Below are positions 1-6,703 of a stretch of DNA of 16,443 nucleotides, piece by piece. The translations under genes and the position numbers were made by a program. This stretch comes from JAAYAY01 sp964429355. GTDB lineage: Bacteria; Planctomycetota; Planctomycetia; Pirellulales; Thermoguttaceae. The stretch covers positions 1-16,443 of the forward strand of contig CAYSCH010000210.1 of assembly GCA_964429355.1 (NCBI GenBank), read 5' to 3'. The notes under the pieces are model-generated. The model searched no databases. It saw nothing but the letters and a program-made list of their open reading frames with translations, and was not told the DNA's origin. The first letter of the stretch is position 1. Every line of letters starts with the position of its first letter.

Positions 1-107
1 TCTCTGGAGTCGCCACAGCACAGTCCGTCGAAGCATGGAAGGCTCCAGCAATCCTTGAACAAGACGGCGTTGATCTCACAAGACTCGCCCTGACAAGCAT
101 GATCTGA
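1..107 (+). CDS. C-terminal end of an unknown protein (partial)
   Basis: An open frame enters from the left edge (first full codon at position 3) and ends at TGA 105-107. The last 34 residues read as an ordinary soluble C-terminus, with segments such as VEAWKAPAILEQDGVDLTRL. The stop is followed after 10 bases by the ATG of the next small gene, which has its own AAGGA ribosome binding site, so the two may be co-transcribed. Too little is visible to assign a family. Confidence 0.4.
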   Translation, partial: SGVATAQSVEAWKAPAILEQDGVDLTRLALTSMI

Positions 108-117
108 AAGGAATGTC

Positions 118-318
118 ATGCCCGAACAGGATCGTTTGGACCTCACGGGGCTCGAAGAGCGTGTGTCGGTACTTGAGCAGTAGGTGCAGGACGCTCAGGC
201 GACTGCCTATTACTCATCGGGATTGGCGGGTGTCGTCTTTACGTTCTGGCTATTCTGGCCAATTTTTCGGCTGAACGGACATGAACAACTTTCGCCTGTC
301 CTCTTGATGCTCCGTTGA
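118..318 (+). pseudogene. Small coiled-coil plus membrane-helix protein interrupted by an amber codon
   Basis: The ATG at 118 follows AAGGA with 5 bases spacing. The frame reads 21 codons to TAG at 181-183, then stays open for 44 more codons to TGA at 316-318. Across the TAG the protein makes sense. The N-terminal half (LTGLEERVSVLEQ, then VQDAQ) is an amphipathic coiled-coil segment, and the second half (GLAGVVFTFWLFWPIF) is one hydrophobic membrane helix. The helix ends in charged or polar residues, as expected for a small bitopic protein. One base change (CAG or GAG to TAG) would explain the interruption. Readthrough, a separate 21-residue peptide or a sequencing error are alternatives. 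No family is recognised. Confidence 0.45.
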
Positions 319-622
319 GTCTTTCGTGTCATGGCACTTTACATTTGCACTACCCCAGAACGAATCTCGGCACCCGGGATGCGTCAGAAACGACCCATTA
401 ACGACACATAAGCAGGGATTCCTCTGCTGGTGGGCTTGAGGGTTGGATTCCAGGCCCGGGCAAGCTGGATTCGGGCCGGATCGGTGTTCCGAAAATCCAA
501 GGTTTGTTGGGACAGGGGGGCCAACCAATGTGTTGTACCTCATCGCTTTGGCTGCTACATTGCGGTCTACAGGTGATAGGCAGAGGGTTCCTATACACAT
601 GCGCGGCGAGTCAATCTAATCC
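319..622. other. Gene-free stretch with degenerate repeat copy 1
   Basis: No convincing coding sequence lies between the broken small gene and the ATG at 623. Short frames on either strand here have no supporting start signal and an unconvincing composition. The stretch does contain the first copy of a ~100 bp degenerate repeat (418-513), listed separately. No promoter or terminator stands out. Confidence 0.5.
418..513 (+). repeat. Degenerate ~100 bp repeat, copy 1
   Basis: This 96-base stretch aligns with 1811-1910. By hand count 82 of 96 positions match (about 85%), with one 4-base gap. Both copies begin at ATTCCTCT, share CCCGGGCAAGCT in the middle and AATCCAAGGTTT near the end, and close with TGGGAC. 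Read on the minus strand, both copies give a related peptide (KPWI, then ESSLPGP). The element may therefore be the remnant of a coding segment, or a non-coding repeat whose frames look alike by chance. Confidence 0.7.
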
Positions 623-1330
623 ATGAAACGGCGGACCATTCTGCGGATCGTTTTCGGCGCGTGTTTTCTGACCGCACTCGCAATTGGTGGGACGCTATGG
701 TTTCTGCCACCCCAGTTCCAGCCCTGGGTCGTGTACAACCTCAAGTTCGGCGGCCTGTACCCCGCAATGCGCGATGCAGGGGAAGGCACTTTGATTGACT
801 ATGGTCCTCGTGCCGCCATCTACCGCTACGTTGTCGATTTAGGGGACCTCACGGCTGCGAGCCGGATCGACAAGACGTTTCTCGTCTCAGGCCTGCCAGC
901 AGAAAAGTTCACATTAGGATTCGACGTATCCGGAAGCACTGGGACTGGTTCGCTGCTGTTTGATACACCGAACATTGGGACCGTTCTTGTGGAAGTAACG
1001 ACGGAGTCGGGAGATCCGATTGTGCTCGAAAAGGGTCCGCTTTCTGATTGGATTTGGTCGGGACCTTTGGCCCGGGACGATTACCCCAAGTTCGCCAGCT
1101 GTGGCCCGGAATTCATTTTTTCGGGAAGGCCTTTCGGATCCACAAGAGCGACCTGCGGGTCCGCCCCGTCTGGCATCAGAAAGAGGACCGCGTCGAGGCC
1201 CACATCCTGGTCTGTTTCCTGGCCTACGTGTTATGGAAGACGTTGCATCAGATGGCCAAGGCGGCAGGACTGGGCGACGAGCCCCGTCGCATCTTCGACG
1301 AACTTGGCGAAATCAGCTTGGTCGACGTAG
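623..1330 (+). CDS. Membrane-anchored protein, 3' end replaced by transposase remnant
   Basis: The ATG at 623 opens a 235-codon frame. Residues 1-6 are basic (MKRRTI) and residues 8-28 form a hydrophobic helix, which fits an uncleaved signal anchor with the rest outside the membrane. Residues 30-165 look native, with mixed beta-type sequence such as KTFLVSGLPAEKFTLGFDVSG. After about residue 165 (near base 1120) the frame becomes Arg/Ser/Pro rich, because it runs out of frame through an IS1634-type transposase tail coded in another frame from about 1126. The gene is therefore truncated and its last ~70 residues are not native. No strong Shine-Dalgarno site is visible, and the domain family is not recognised. 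Confidence 0.5.
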   Translation: MKRRTILRIVFGACFLTALAIGGTLWFLPPQFQPWVVYNLKFGGLYPAMRDAGEGTLIDYGPRAAIYRYVVDLGDLTAASRIDKTFLVSGLPAEKFTLGFDVSGSTGTGSLLFDTPNIGTVLVEVTTESGDPIVLEKGPLSDWIWSGPLARDDYPKFASCGPEFIFSGRPFGSTRATCGSAPSGIRKRTASRPTSWSVSWPTCYGRRCIRWPRRQDWATSPVASSTNLAKSAWST

Positions 1331-1581
1331 TACTTCCCACCCGAAAAGGTCCCGAAATCCGCCGCCGCTGTGTCCGCCGGCCAACCGATCACCAGGCGAT
1401 CCTTCTCGACCGTCTCGGCCTGACCTTGCCCCGACAAATCAAAAGTTGAAACCGAAATGTAGTGAAGACTTTTGACCGCCCACCCGGCAAAAACCGGGAT
1501 ATCATACCGACAGTTGGCGAACTTGGGTTACGCTTTCGTCTATCGGATCAGTGGTCGTTTCACGGCACATTCTGGAAGTAG
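1126..1581 (+). mobile_element. IS1634/IS4-type transposase remnant (C-terminal part)
   Basis: In the frame that runs through 1126-1449 the translation has the C-terminal signature of IS1634/IS4-type DDE transposases: AFRIHKSDLRVRPVWHQKED followed by RVEAHILVCFLAYVLW. The E in this helix region corresponds to the third acidic catalytic area in the family. The catalytic core upstream is absent. A TGA at 1447-1449 interrupts the frame, but directly beyond it the same frame continues with NRNVVKTF, the ending typical of these transposases, and stays open to TAG at 1579-1581. The remnant is thus 5'-truncated and also carries a nonsense mutation. It cannot be active. No terminal inverted repeat was identified. 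Confidence 0.7.
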
Positions 1582-2164
1582 TTACCGAATTCGCCTTAGC
1601 AGCACCTGGGAGAGCGAGACGCCGAGTCAATACAAGATTGGACTGGTAATGAACGGCGGTGGTTGGCAATGCCTAAAACCGATGGTCGAGCCATGAATTG
1701 CACGCCGCTCCGGCAGACGGAATGGTTATCGAACGATTGTCGTTTCGGATACGCTGGTGAGTAATTCGACCGCTGTCCCATCAAGGGCCGATTTACCCGC
1801 AAAATCACGAATTCCTCTCCTCGTGGGATTGAGGATCGGCTTCCAGGTTGGCCCGGGCAAGCTCGATTCGAGCCGAATCCGTGTGCCGAGAATCCAAGGT
1901 TTAATGGGACTTCGCACGGCTTGTCTGCCCAACCAGATCAGGGTAGGTTATTGCCGTTGGCTCGTGGTGCGCTCGGGCAACCGGGATGGGATGACATGAC
2001 CGCGCGTGACGTGTTGCGATAGGATGGTCCGCGCCAGTTCGATGGCTGACATGGGTTCCTGGAGGTTGGAGGTGCATCTCGACGCACCAAAGCCACCTGG
2101 AATCGAGGGACGATGGTTTCACCGCGAAACTGCGGGCTACCGGCAGGGCGAGGAGCACGCTTGG
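1582..2164. other. Long gene-free stretch with degenerate repeat copy 2
   Basis: About 580 bases without a supported gene. Frames here are short, overlap on both strands and lack ribosome binding sites. The only structure I can support is the second copy of the ~100 bp repeat at 1811-1910. The sequence lies between a dead IS fragment and a small membrane protein gene, so it may be decayed coding sequence, but no family is recognisable. Confidence 0.5.
1811..1910 (+). repeat. Degenerate ~100 bp repeat, copy 2
   Basis: Partner of the copy at 418-513, about 85% identical by hand alignment, with four extra bases (TTGG) before the shared CCCGGGCAAGCT. It lies in the same orientation. The two copies bracket the truncated membrane protein and the IS remnant, so recombination between them could delete or have shaped that block. 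Confidence 0.7.
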
Positions 2165-2395
2165 ATGGTCATTACCCTTCAGATAACGAACATCCTGCTC
2201 CTGGTTCTGGCGGCGTGTTTCTTCGGGTATTTCCTGCGAAGAGCGCTGCAAACTGGGGAGTGTTTCATGGGAGGGCAACGCCTTACGCGGGCCGATCAAC
2301 CCATCGGTTACTGGGCGTGCGTCGCTGTATTTGCCTTCTGGGTCATTTCGGCGTCGTCGGTCGCACTCCACTTCATCGCACGATGTTTTTTATGA
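2165..2395 (+). CDS. Small membrane protein with two transmembrane helices
   Basis: A 76-residue protein from ATG 2165, preceded by GAGGAG with 9 bases spacing. An upstream in-frame ATG at 2006 has no such site and would add an unconvincing polar extension. Helix 1 is about residues 5-24 (ITNILLLVLAACFFGYFL) and helix 2 about residues 50-72 (YWACVAVFAFWVISASSVAL). The polar loop between them carries RRALQTGE and RADQPIGYW. The basic residues after helix 1 suggest the loop is cytoplasmic. The loop pattern (a sugar- or lipid-like DQPIGYW next to the second helix) is reminiscent of uncharacterised small membrane proteins in planctomycetes, but I cannot name a family or function. Confidence 0.55.
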   Translation: MVITLQITNILLLVLAACFFGYFLRRALQTGECFMGGQRLTRADQPIGYWACVAVFAFWVISASSVALHFIARCFL

Positions 2396-2691
2396 CCGTC
2401 GCATAGGAGTCCGTTACGGGGTCTGGTTCCTGGTTGGAGGAATCGTGCCGTGCACGATGTTCGGCGAGTTCATTGCGGTACCTATCGCGCTCTTTTCAGG
2501 CTTAGAGCGGCCGGAAGAAATGGACGGCGTCGCCTGGAGAATACGGCGTTTTCGTCATTTCTACCGGCCGCTCTTAGTCGATTTCGCGTCCGTTACGTCT
2601 TACCGGAAAGCTCTTGTTGGCGTTTTCCGAGTGAAATTCACCCCGTAACTCACTCAGAGTTACGCGTCGCCCATGCCAAGGAGGAACGAGC

Positions 2692-3195
2692 GTGTCTGTC
2701 GAAGTCAGCGTGTACACCGCGGAGCTGCCGCTCAAGGGGGCCGACATCGTAGCCGCAGTCGCCAAGAAGCGACTCGAATTGCGACTCTTGATCCCGTTCA
2801 AATGCATCGGTCTTGGCCCTGAAGAACTACAGCAGCCACTGAAGAAGCAAGACTTGATGGTCTACTGCTGGCCAAAACGCGATACCAAGACAACCACCAC
2901 CTTAGACGAAGCGCTGAAAAAGGGCGATAAATCCCTCATTCTGTCTGTGGAGGACAAGATCGGCTGGTTTGACTTCCGCTGCGAGAAGTACGATTACGAC
3001 CGCTATTGGAGGAAACACGCCGACGAGAAAGAGGAGTTCGAGGAATCGGTTTCCGCCGAAATTCTCAAGGCGATGCGGTCGGCCAAGGTACGGTACTTCT
3101 TCCGCTGCGGACTTAGACCGCAACAGAATGCGAACTACCTGGACACGGTCGCCAAGATCGTCCGCGATCTTGCCAACGGGTATCTGGGCGAATGA
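2692..3195 (+). CDS. Uncharacterised soluble protein, 167 residues
   Basis: The start is GTG 2692, chosen because a near-ideal AAGGAGG lies 7 bases upstream (2678-2684), one of the best ribosome binding sites in the window. The protein has no signal peptide or membrane helix. It contains a central charged, helical region around residues 95-125 (DRYWRKHADEKEEFEESVSAEI) and aromatic-rich beta-like stretches (KIGWFDFRCEKYDYD). It ends with a helix, AKIVRDLANGYLGE. I do not recognise the family. A lipoprotein gene follows 48 bases downstream on the same strand with its own ribosome binding site, so they could share a transcript. The GTG start and good frame make it a real gene, but the function is unknown. 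Confidence 0.65.
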   Translation: MSVEVSVYTAELPLKGADIVAAVAKKRLELRLLIPFKCIGLGPEELQQPLKKQDLMVYCWPKRDTKTTTTLDEALKKGDKSLILSVEDKIGWFDFRCEKYDYDRYWRKHADEKEEFEESVSAEILKAMRSAKVRYFFRCGLRPQQNANYLDTVAKIVRDLANGYLGE

Positions 3196-3243
3196 TGCGT
3201 AACGAACCAATAGACAGTAGTCTGAACAGGGAAGGAGCTTGGC

Positions 3244-4140
3244 ATGGCAACTTCGAGACGAGCCCTCCATATTCAGAGAATCGTCTGTTGCTGCTTCATT
3301 GCAGCCGTATTTGGTTGCAGCGATGCAGAGGAGACGATCCCGCCGGTTTCGAAGCCGGTGTCAACGGTGCCGACACCTTCTCCGGCTAAGGCCGCGACGG
3401 ACCAACTTGACGCGTTGCGATTGGCGAAGACAGATGACATTCCGGCGCTTAAGGGAGCTGACAAGGTGGTTGTGCAGATGGGACCGGATGTCGAACCTGG
3501 TATCGTACGAGAACCGTTTACGATTTCGGATCCAATGAGTGTCTCGGTGGGGGAAACGGATCGGTATCCAAATGAGGTGGCGGGATACAGATTCTATTCG
3601 TCAGCTACTTGGAGAACGCTCATTCCCCTCAAGTCTACAATGGCCGACGTGCGCAGAGTCCTCGGCGTGCCAGTCAATTGCAGCGACATAGCGAACTACA
3701 TGTCTCCATACCCAGGTGACCAGAAGGCCGTTCAGCCCGTCTGGACGTATGATCTAAATGACGAATGGGAGATCCTTGTCTATTTCGTAAAGTCAAGCGT
3801 TCTGCATCGGCGAGTATTCGACAGGTCTCTGTACGACACACTCTATTCGATTGACTACATCCCAAGAGAACCGTTCCGATTCGATCTGGCCAAATTGCCG
3901 CCGCGCTTCGTTCGACGTCCTACTATGGCCGCTGATGCGTCTTGGGACGAATACTCCGATGGAAGCGGTCTTGTATATGCGGTCTACACCTCATCAACAC
4001 AGTGGGGCGGAGATAAACCCGGCGACTTGAACCGAATCATATACGGCCCTCCCCAGGAATTAATACCCAATCAACGAAGCGAAACTCAACCGCCCGCCGA
4101 TGATTCCTCACGCCCGGGCTTCAAAGAGTCAGGGAAATGA
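3244..4140 (+). CDS. Lipoprotein with a BamE/SmpA-like segment, function unknown
   Basis: A 298-residue protein from ATG 3244, with AAGGAG 6 bases upstream. Residues 5-12 are basic, 13-24 are hydrophobic, and VFGC at 22-25 is a lipobox, so Cys25 is predicted to be lipidated and the protein exported. A Pro/Thr-rich linker follows (about 33-50). Around residues 120-180 is a globular stretch with WRTLIPLKSTMADVRRVLGVP. Known proteins with a W-x3-PL-ST-x2-DV-x3-LG pattern in other phyla read similarly, and the spacing recalls BamE/SmpA-type folds, but this is a weak resemblance. The C-terminal ~30 residues are polar and probably disordered. The stop is 40 bases from the convergent regulator gene, with no obvious terminator between. 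Confidence 0.65.
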   Translation: MATSRRALHIQRIVCCCFIAAVFGCSDAEETIPPVSKPVSTVPTPSPAKAATDQLDALRLAKTDDIPALKGADKVVVQMGPDVEPGIVREPFTISDPMSVSVGETDRYPNEVAGYRFYSSATWRTLIPLKSTMADVRRVLGVPVNCSDIANYMSPYPGDQKAVQPVWTYDLNDEWEILVYFVKSSVLHRRVFDRSLYDTLYSIDYIPREPFRFDLAKLPPRFVRRPTMAADASWDEYSDGSGLVYAVYTSSTQWGGDKPGDLNRIIYGPPQELIPNQRSETQPPADDSSRPGFKESGK

Positions 4141-4180
4141 CATTGCGGCGGGCGGCTGGCCATGTGCTATGCATGCCCTG

Positions 4181-4867
4181 CTACTTGGGCGACAACCCCT
4201 CGGCGATCAGCCGCAGTTTCTCACGCGACATGACCTGCACCTGGCCCCCCTCGCTCTCCTCGATCACGCCGGCGTCGACCAGCTTCCGCAACGTGCGGGA
4301 GAAGGTCTCGCTCGTCAGGTTCAGGTGGCTGGCCAGGTGACGCTTGAGCGTGGGCAGCTCGATGATCTCGTGATCGTCGGCCGCGGCGTTGAGAAGGTAG
4401 CGAGCCACTCGTCCCACGGCGTCGCGGAGCACGACATCGCCCATCAGCCCCACCAGGTGCTGGACCCAGTAGGAGAAACTGGTAATCATCTGCAGACAGA
4501 GCTGGTGGTCTTCTTCGAGGGCCCGGCGAAACAGGTCTCGCGGCAGGATCACGCAGCTCGAGTCGGCTACCGCCTCGGCGTTGGCGGGCAGCCGGAACCC
4601 GCCTATCGCAGCCACTTCTGCAAAAGTGTCGCCCGGACCAACCATGTGGAGGGTATGTTCTTTGCCGCTGCCCCCGGTCTTGAACACCCGCACCAGCCCC
4701 GATCCGACCACATACACCCCCGGACATTCCTGGTTTTCGCGGAAAATCAGGGTTCCTTTCGCGAATTTCACGATTCGGGCGATCCGCAGCAGGCGGTCGA
4801 AAGCTTGGTCCTGAACCTCGGCAAAGAACCGGCAACTGTGGAGGATTTCGGCAACGTTCAGTGGCAT
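4181..4867 (-). CDS. Crp/Fnr-family transcriptional regulator (DNR-like)
   Basis: A 228-residue regulator. The start was placed at ATG 4865-4867 because the family begins about 10 residues before the first helix (EILHSCRFF). The longer open frame upstream is not family-like. Residues 20-125 form the cyclic-nucleotide-binding type sensor domain (GTLIFRENQECPGVYVVGSG, then GPGDTFAEVAAIGG). A long dimerisation helix runs about 125-160. The winged helix-turn-helix is about 171-205, with recognition helix TSETFSRTLRKL at 185-196. E187, S190 and R191 reproduce the E-x2-S-R pattern that in FNR and DNR reads TTGAT half-sites. The N-terminal Cys cluster of oxygen-sensing FNR is missing, so a DNR-like NO or redox sensor is more likely. 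This role is inference. No clear Shine-Dalgarno site is present. It is divergent from hcp, with the binding site between them. Confidence 0.85.
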   Translation of the reverse strand: MPLNVAEILHSCRFFAEVQDQAFDRLLRIARIVKFAKGTLIFRENQECPGVYVVGSGLVRVFKTGGSGKEHTLHMVGPGDTFAEVAAIGGFRLPANAEAVADSSCVILPRDLFRRALEEDHQLCLQMITSFSYWVQHLVGLMGDVVLRDAVGRVARYLLNAAADDHEIIELPTLKRHLASHLNLTSETFSRTLRKLVDAGVIEESEGGQVQVMSREKLRLIAEGLSPK

Positions 4868-4909
4868 AAACCGCGGTGGAGGAAGAAAGTTGGAGAAAAT
4901 TTCGCCGTC

Positions 4910-4923
4910 TTGACGTAGATCAA
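4910..4923 (+). promoter_or_regulatory. FNR/DNR-type binding site
   Basis: The 14 bases read TTGAC-GTAG-ATCAA, one base off the palindrome TTGAT-N4-ATCAA bound by FNR and DNR. Its centre (between 4916 and 4917) is exactly 41.5 bases upstream of a start near 4958 that the -10-like TAAGAT at 4946-4951 would set. That is the class II activator position for hcp. On the other strand nothing like a -10 sits at the matching position. The box also lies downstream of the regulator's own TATAAT, so autorepression is possible. Confidence 0.65.
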
Positions 4924-4945
4924 GTGCCCCGTTGGCACCGAACTG

Positions 4946-4951
4946 TAAGAT
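4946..4951 (+). promoter_or_regulatory. -10-like element for hcp
   Basis: TAAGAT matches four of six bases of TATAAT. It is placed where an FNR class II promoter needs it, at -12 to -7 when the box centre is at -41.5. No -35 is expected in such promoters. The prediction is a start near 4958. Only the spacing supports it. Confidence 0.45.
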
Positions 4952-4988
4952 ACTCACGTGCGGGCGAGTAACCCGACGCGAAAGCCCG

Positions 4989-4994
4989 ATTATA
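4989..4994 (-). promoter_or_regulatory. TATAAT element facing the regulator gene
   Basis: A perfect TATAAT on the minus strand, 122 bases upstream of the regulator's ATG. The region 17 bases further upstream has no good -35 match, so this may be a weak or activated promoter or a chance hit. Confidence 0.3.
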
Positions 4995-5061
4995 GGGGGG
5001 ACCTCAGGACTCGGCCAGCGACTGCCCCGCTGACGGGCTAGATGGCCTGATAACGAGCCCG

Positions 5062-5123
5062 GAAAAGGGGACCGGCACCCACCAAGGTCTGGCTCTTCCG
5101 GCAAACGTGCCTGTCCCCTTCTC
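5062..5123. repeat. Imperfect inverted repeat in the hcp leader
   Basis: Two 17-base arms (5062-5078 and 5107-5123) are complementary at 15 of 17 positions around a 28-base loop. The arms contain the string GGGGACNGGCAC, a motif also hinted at by GGGGACAGTGAATC at 13275-13288 and by the CCCCTGT tandem repeat at the window end. This suggests a REP-type repeat inserted in the leader rather than an hcp-specific switch. It could still fold in the mRNA and affect hcp expression. Confidence 0.55.
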
Positions 5124-5177
5124 CTGGCCCCAACGGCCGGCTTGCGAGTTTCCACATTTCAAGAGGAGTCGATCACG

Positions 5178-6467
5178 ATGTTCTGCAATCAATGTGAACA
5201 AACAGTCAATTGCACGGGATGTACCAGCAGCCCTGGTGTGTGCGGCAAGAATGAGGACGTTCAGTCGCTTCAAGAGACTCTTCTCTACGGCGTCAAGGGC
5301 ATGTGTGCCTACGCCAATCACGCGCGCCGGTTGGGCAAGACCGACGAAGCGGTCAACGCCTTCGTGGAAGAGGCACTCTTCTCCACGATGACCAACGTGA
5401 ACTTCGACATTGGGACCGGACTCGAACTGGTGCTCGAGTGTGGCAAGCAGAATCTCCGTGTCATGGAAATGCTCGACGAGGGGCACACCGAGCGTTTCGG
5501 CGCTCCGTCGCCGGCCGCCGTCCAGGAGGGCACCCAGGGCGGGCCCGGCATCCTCATCTCCGGACATGACCTGCTCGATCTGGAGAATCTGCTCAGGCAG
5601 TGCGAGGGGACCGGCGTCAAGGTCTACACCCACGGCGAGATGCTTCCCGCCCACATGTATCCCAAGCTTCGCGAACATCCGAACCTCGCCGGCCACTACG
5701 GCGGTGCCTGGCAGAAACAGCGCCGCGAGTTCGATGCCTTTGCCGGGCCGGCACTCATCACGACCAATTGCGTGACGCTTCCCAAGGAGAGTTATGCCGA
5801 CCGGCTGTTCACCACCCGGGTGACCGCCGTGCCGGGCGGGACACGGATCACCAACGATGATTTCTCGCAGGTCATCGCCAAGGCCAAGGAGTGCGGGCCC
5901 CTGCCGGAGGCTCTCGGCGACAAGAAGACGATTGGCTTCCATCATAGCGTGATCCTGAACATTGCCGACACGATTGTCCAGGCAGTCAAGGACGGCAAGA
6001 TCAGCCGGTTCTTCCTGATCGGTGGCTGCGACGGCGCCGAGGTGGGACGCAATTACTTCAGCGACTACGCCCAGGCCACCCCGCCCGATTCCTTCATCCT
6101 CACATTGGGCTGCGGCAAGTACCGTATTCGCGACTACAACTACGGCGAATTGCTCGGCCTGCCGCGGCTCCTCGACATGGGCCAGTGCAACGACGCCTTC
6201 GGGGCAATCAAGGTGGCCGTGGGATTGGCCGGGGCCTTCAATTGCTCGGTCAACGATCTGCCGCTGACACTGGTGGTCTCCTGGTTCGAGCAGAAGGCGG
6301 TCGCCGTCTTGTTGACCCTGCTCTACCTGGGAGTGAAGGGCATCACGATCGGTCCCAAGCCGCCGGCATTCGTCAGCCCGGGTGTATTCAAGGTCCTGCA
6401 GGACAAGTTCGACCTGCGACTGACCGGCGACGCCAGGACCGACCTGCAGGCGGCGCTGGCGGGCTAG
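5178..6467 (+). CDS. hcp: Hybrid cluster protein (class III Hcp)
   Basis: A 429-residue protein starting at ATG 5178, 9 bases after GAGGAG. Hcp reduces nitric oxide (earlier assayed as hydroxylamine reductase) in the cytoplasm. The N-terminal cluster motif is C3, C6, C15 and C22 (MFCNQCEQT, then CTSSPGVCGK). All seven hybrid-cluster ligands known from Desulfovibrio Hcp can be placed: H130 (ISGHD), E154 (HGEMLP), C198 (TTNC), C284 (GCDG), C312 (GCGKYR), C337 (GQCND) and E371 (WFEQKAV). The 24- and 44-residue spacings between the first three match. Class I proteins are about 550 residues. Here the stretch after CGK joins directly to the second helical domain, the class III deletion. It is divergent from a DNR-like regulator and followed by a strong terminator, so it is probably a single-gene transcript. 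Confidence 0.95.
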   Translation: MFCNQCEQTVNCTGCTSSPGVCGKNEDVQSLQETLLYGVKGMCAYANHARRLGKTDEAVNAFVEEALFSTMTNVNFDIGTGLELVLECGKQNLRVMEMLDEGHTERFGAPSPAAVQEGTQGGPGILISGHDLLDLENLLRQCEGTGVKVYTHGEMLPAHMYPKLREHPNLAGHYGGAWQKQRREFDAFAGPALITTNCVTLPKESYADRLFTTRVTAVPGGTRITNDDFSQVIAKAKECGPLPEALGDKKTIGFHHSVILNIADTIVQAVKDGKISRFFLIGGCDGAEVGRNYFSDYAQATPPDSFILTLGCGKYRIRDYNYGELLGLPRLLDMGQCNDAFGAIKVAVGLAGAFNCSVNDLPLTLVVSWFEQKAVAVLLTLLYLGVKGITIGPKPPAFVSPGVFKVLQDKFDLRLTGDARTDLQAALAG

Positions 6468-6569
6468 CCAGAGGCCAGGCCGGCTGCTGACTCGAGTATC
6501 ACTGAGGCCGCACGAGTAGCCTGGCCCTTGGGTGCCGCTTGGCTCTTGAAGGCCCGTCAACGAGAACCG

Positions 6570-6616
6570 AAAACGCGGGGCTGGATCGAAGGCGATCAGG
6601 CCCCGCGTTTTCTTTG
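6570..6616 (+). terminator. Strong hairpin terminator after hcp
   Basis: A perfect 12-base stem (AAAACGCGGGGC at 6570-6581 and its complement at 6600-6611) encloses a second nested GATC/GATC stem, followed by TTTTCTTT. The A-tract on the left side makes it able to act in both directions. It ends hcp and would also stop transcription coming leftward from the minus-strand gene at 6832. Confidence 0.85.
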
Positions 6617-6703
6617 AAACACTCCCGAAGAAGACCAAGAAGCCCTCACAAAACGTACGAGTTTCCCATGGGCATGGATGTGCACAGTCGCTGGTCTTGT
6701 TAG

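Larger units (their letters stand above)
4868..5177. promoter_or_regulatory. Divergent regulatory region between the regulator and hcp
   Basis: This 310-base intergenic region holds an FNR/DNR-type box (4910-4923), a -10-like element facing hcp (4946-4951), a perfect TATAAT facing the regulator (4989-4994) and an imperfect inverted repeat in the presumed hcp leader (5062-5123). No gene is credible inside it. A transcript starting near 4958 would give hcp a leader of about 220 bases. Confidence 0.6.

Noticed and set aside
2445..2648. Possible second small membrane protein (GTG 2445; MFGEFIAVPIALFSGL segment)
   Set aside because: It has one hydrophobic segment and a GGAGG 4 bases before GTG, but the spacing is poor and the C-terminus is not convincing. 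It could be a real small gene but cannot be supported from sequence alone.
5004..6638. 544-codon open frame on the minus strand over hcp
   Set aside because: It is a shadow of hcp, whose cluster ligands are all present on the plus strand. It also runs through the terminator.
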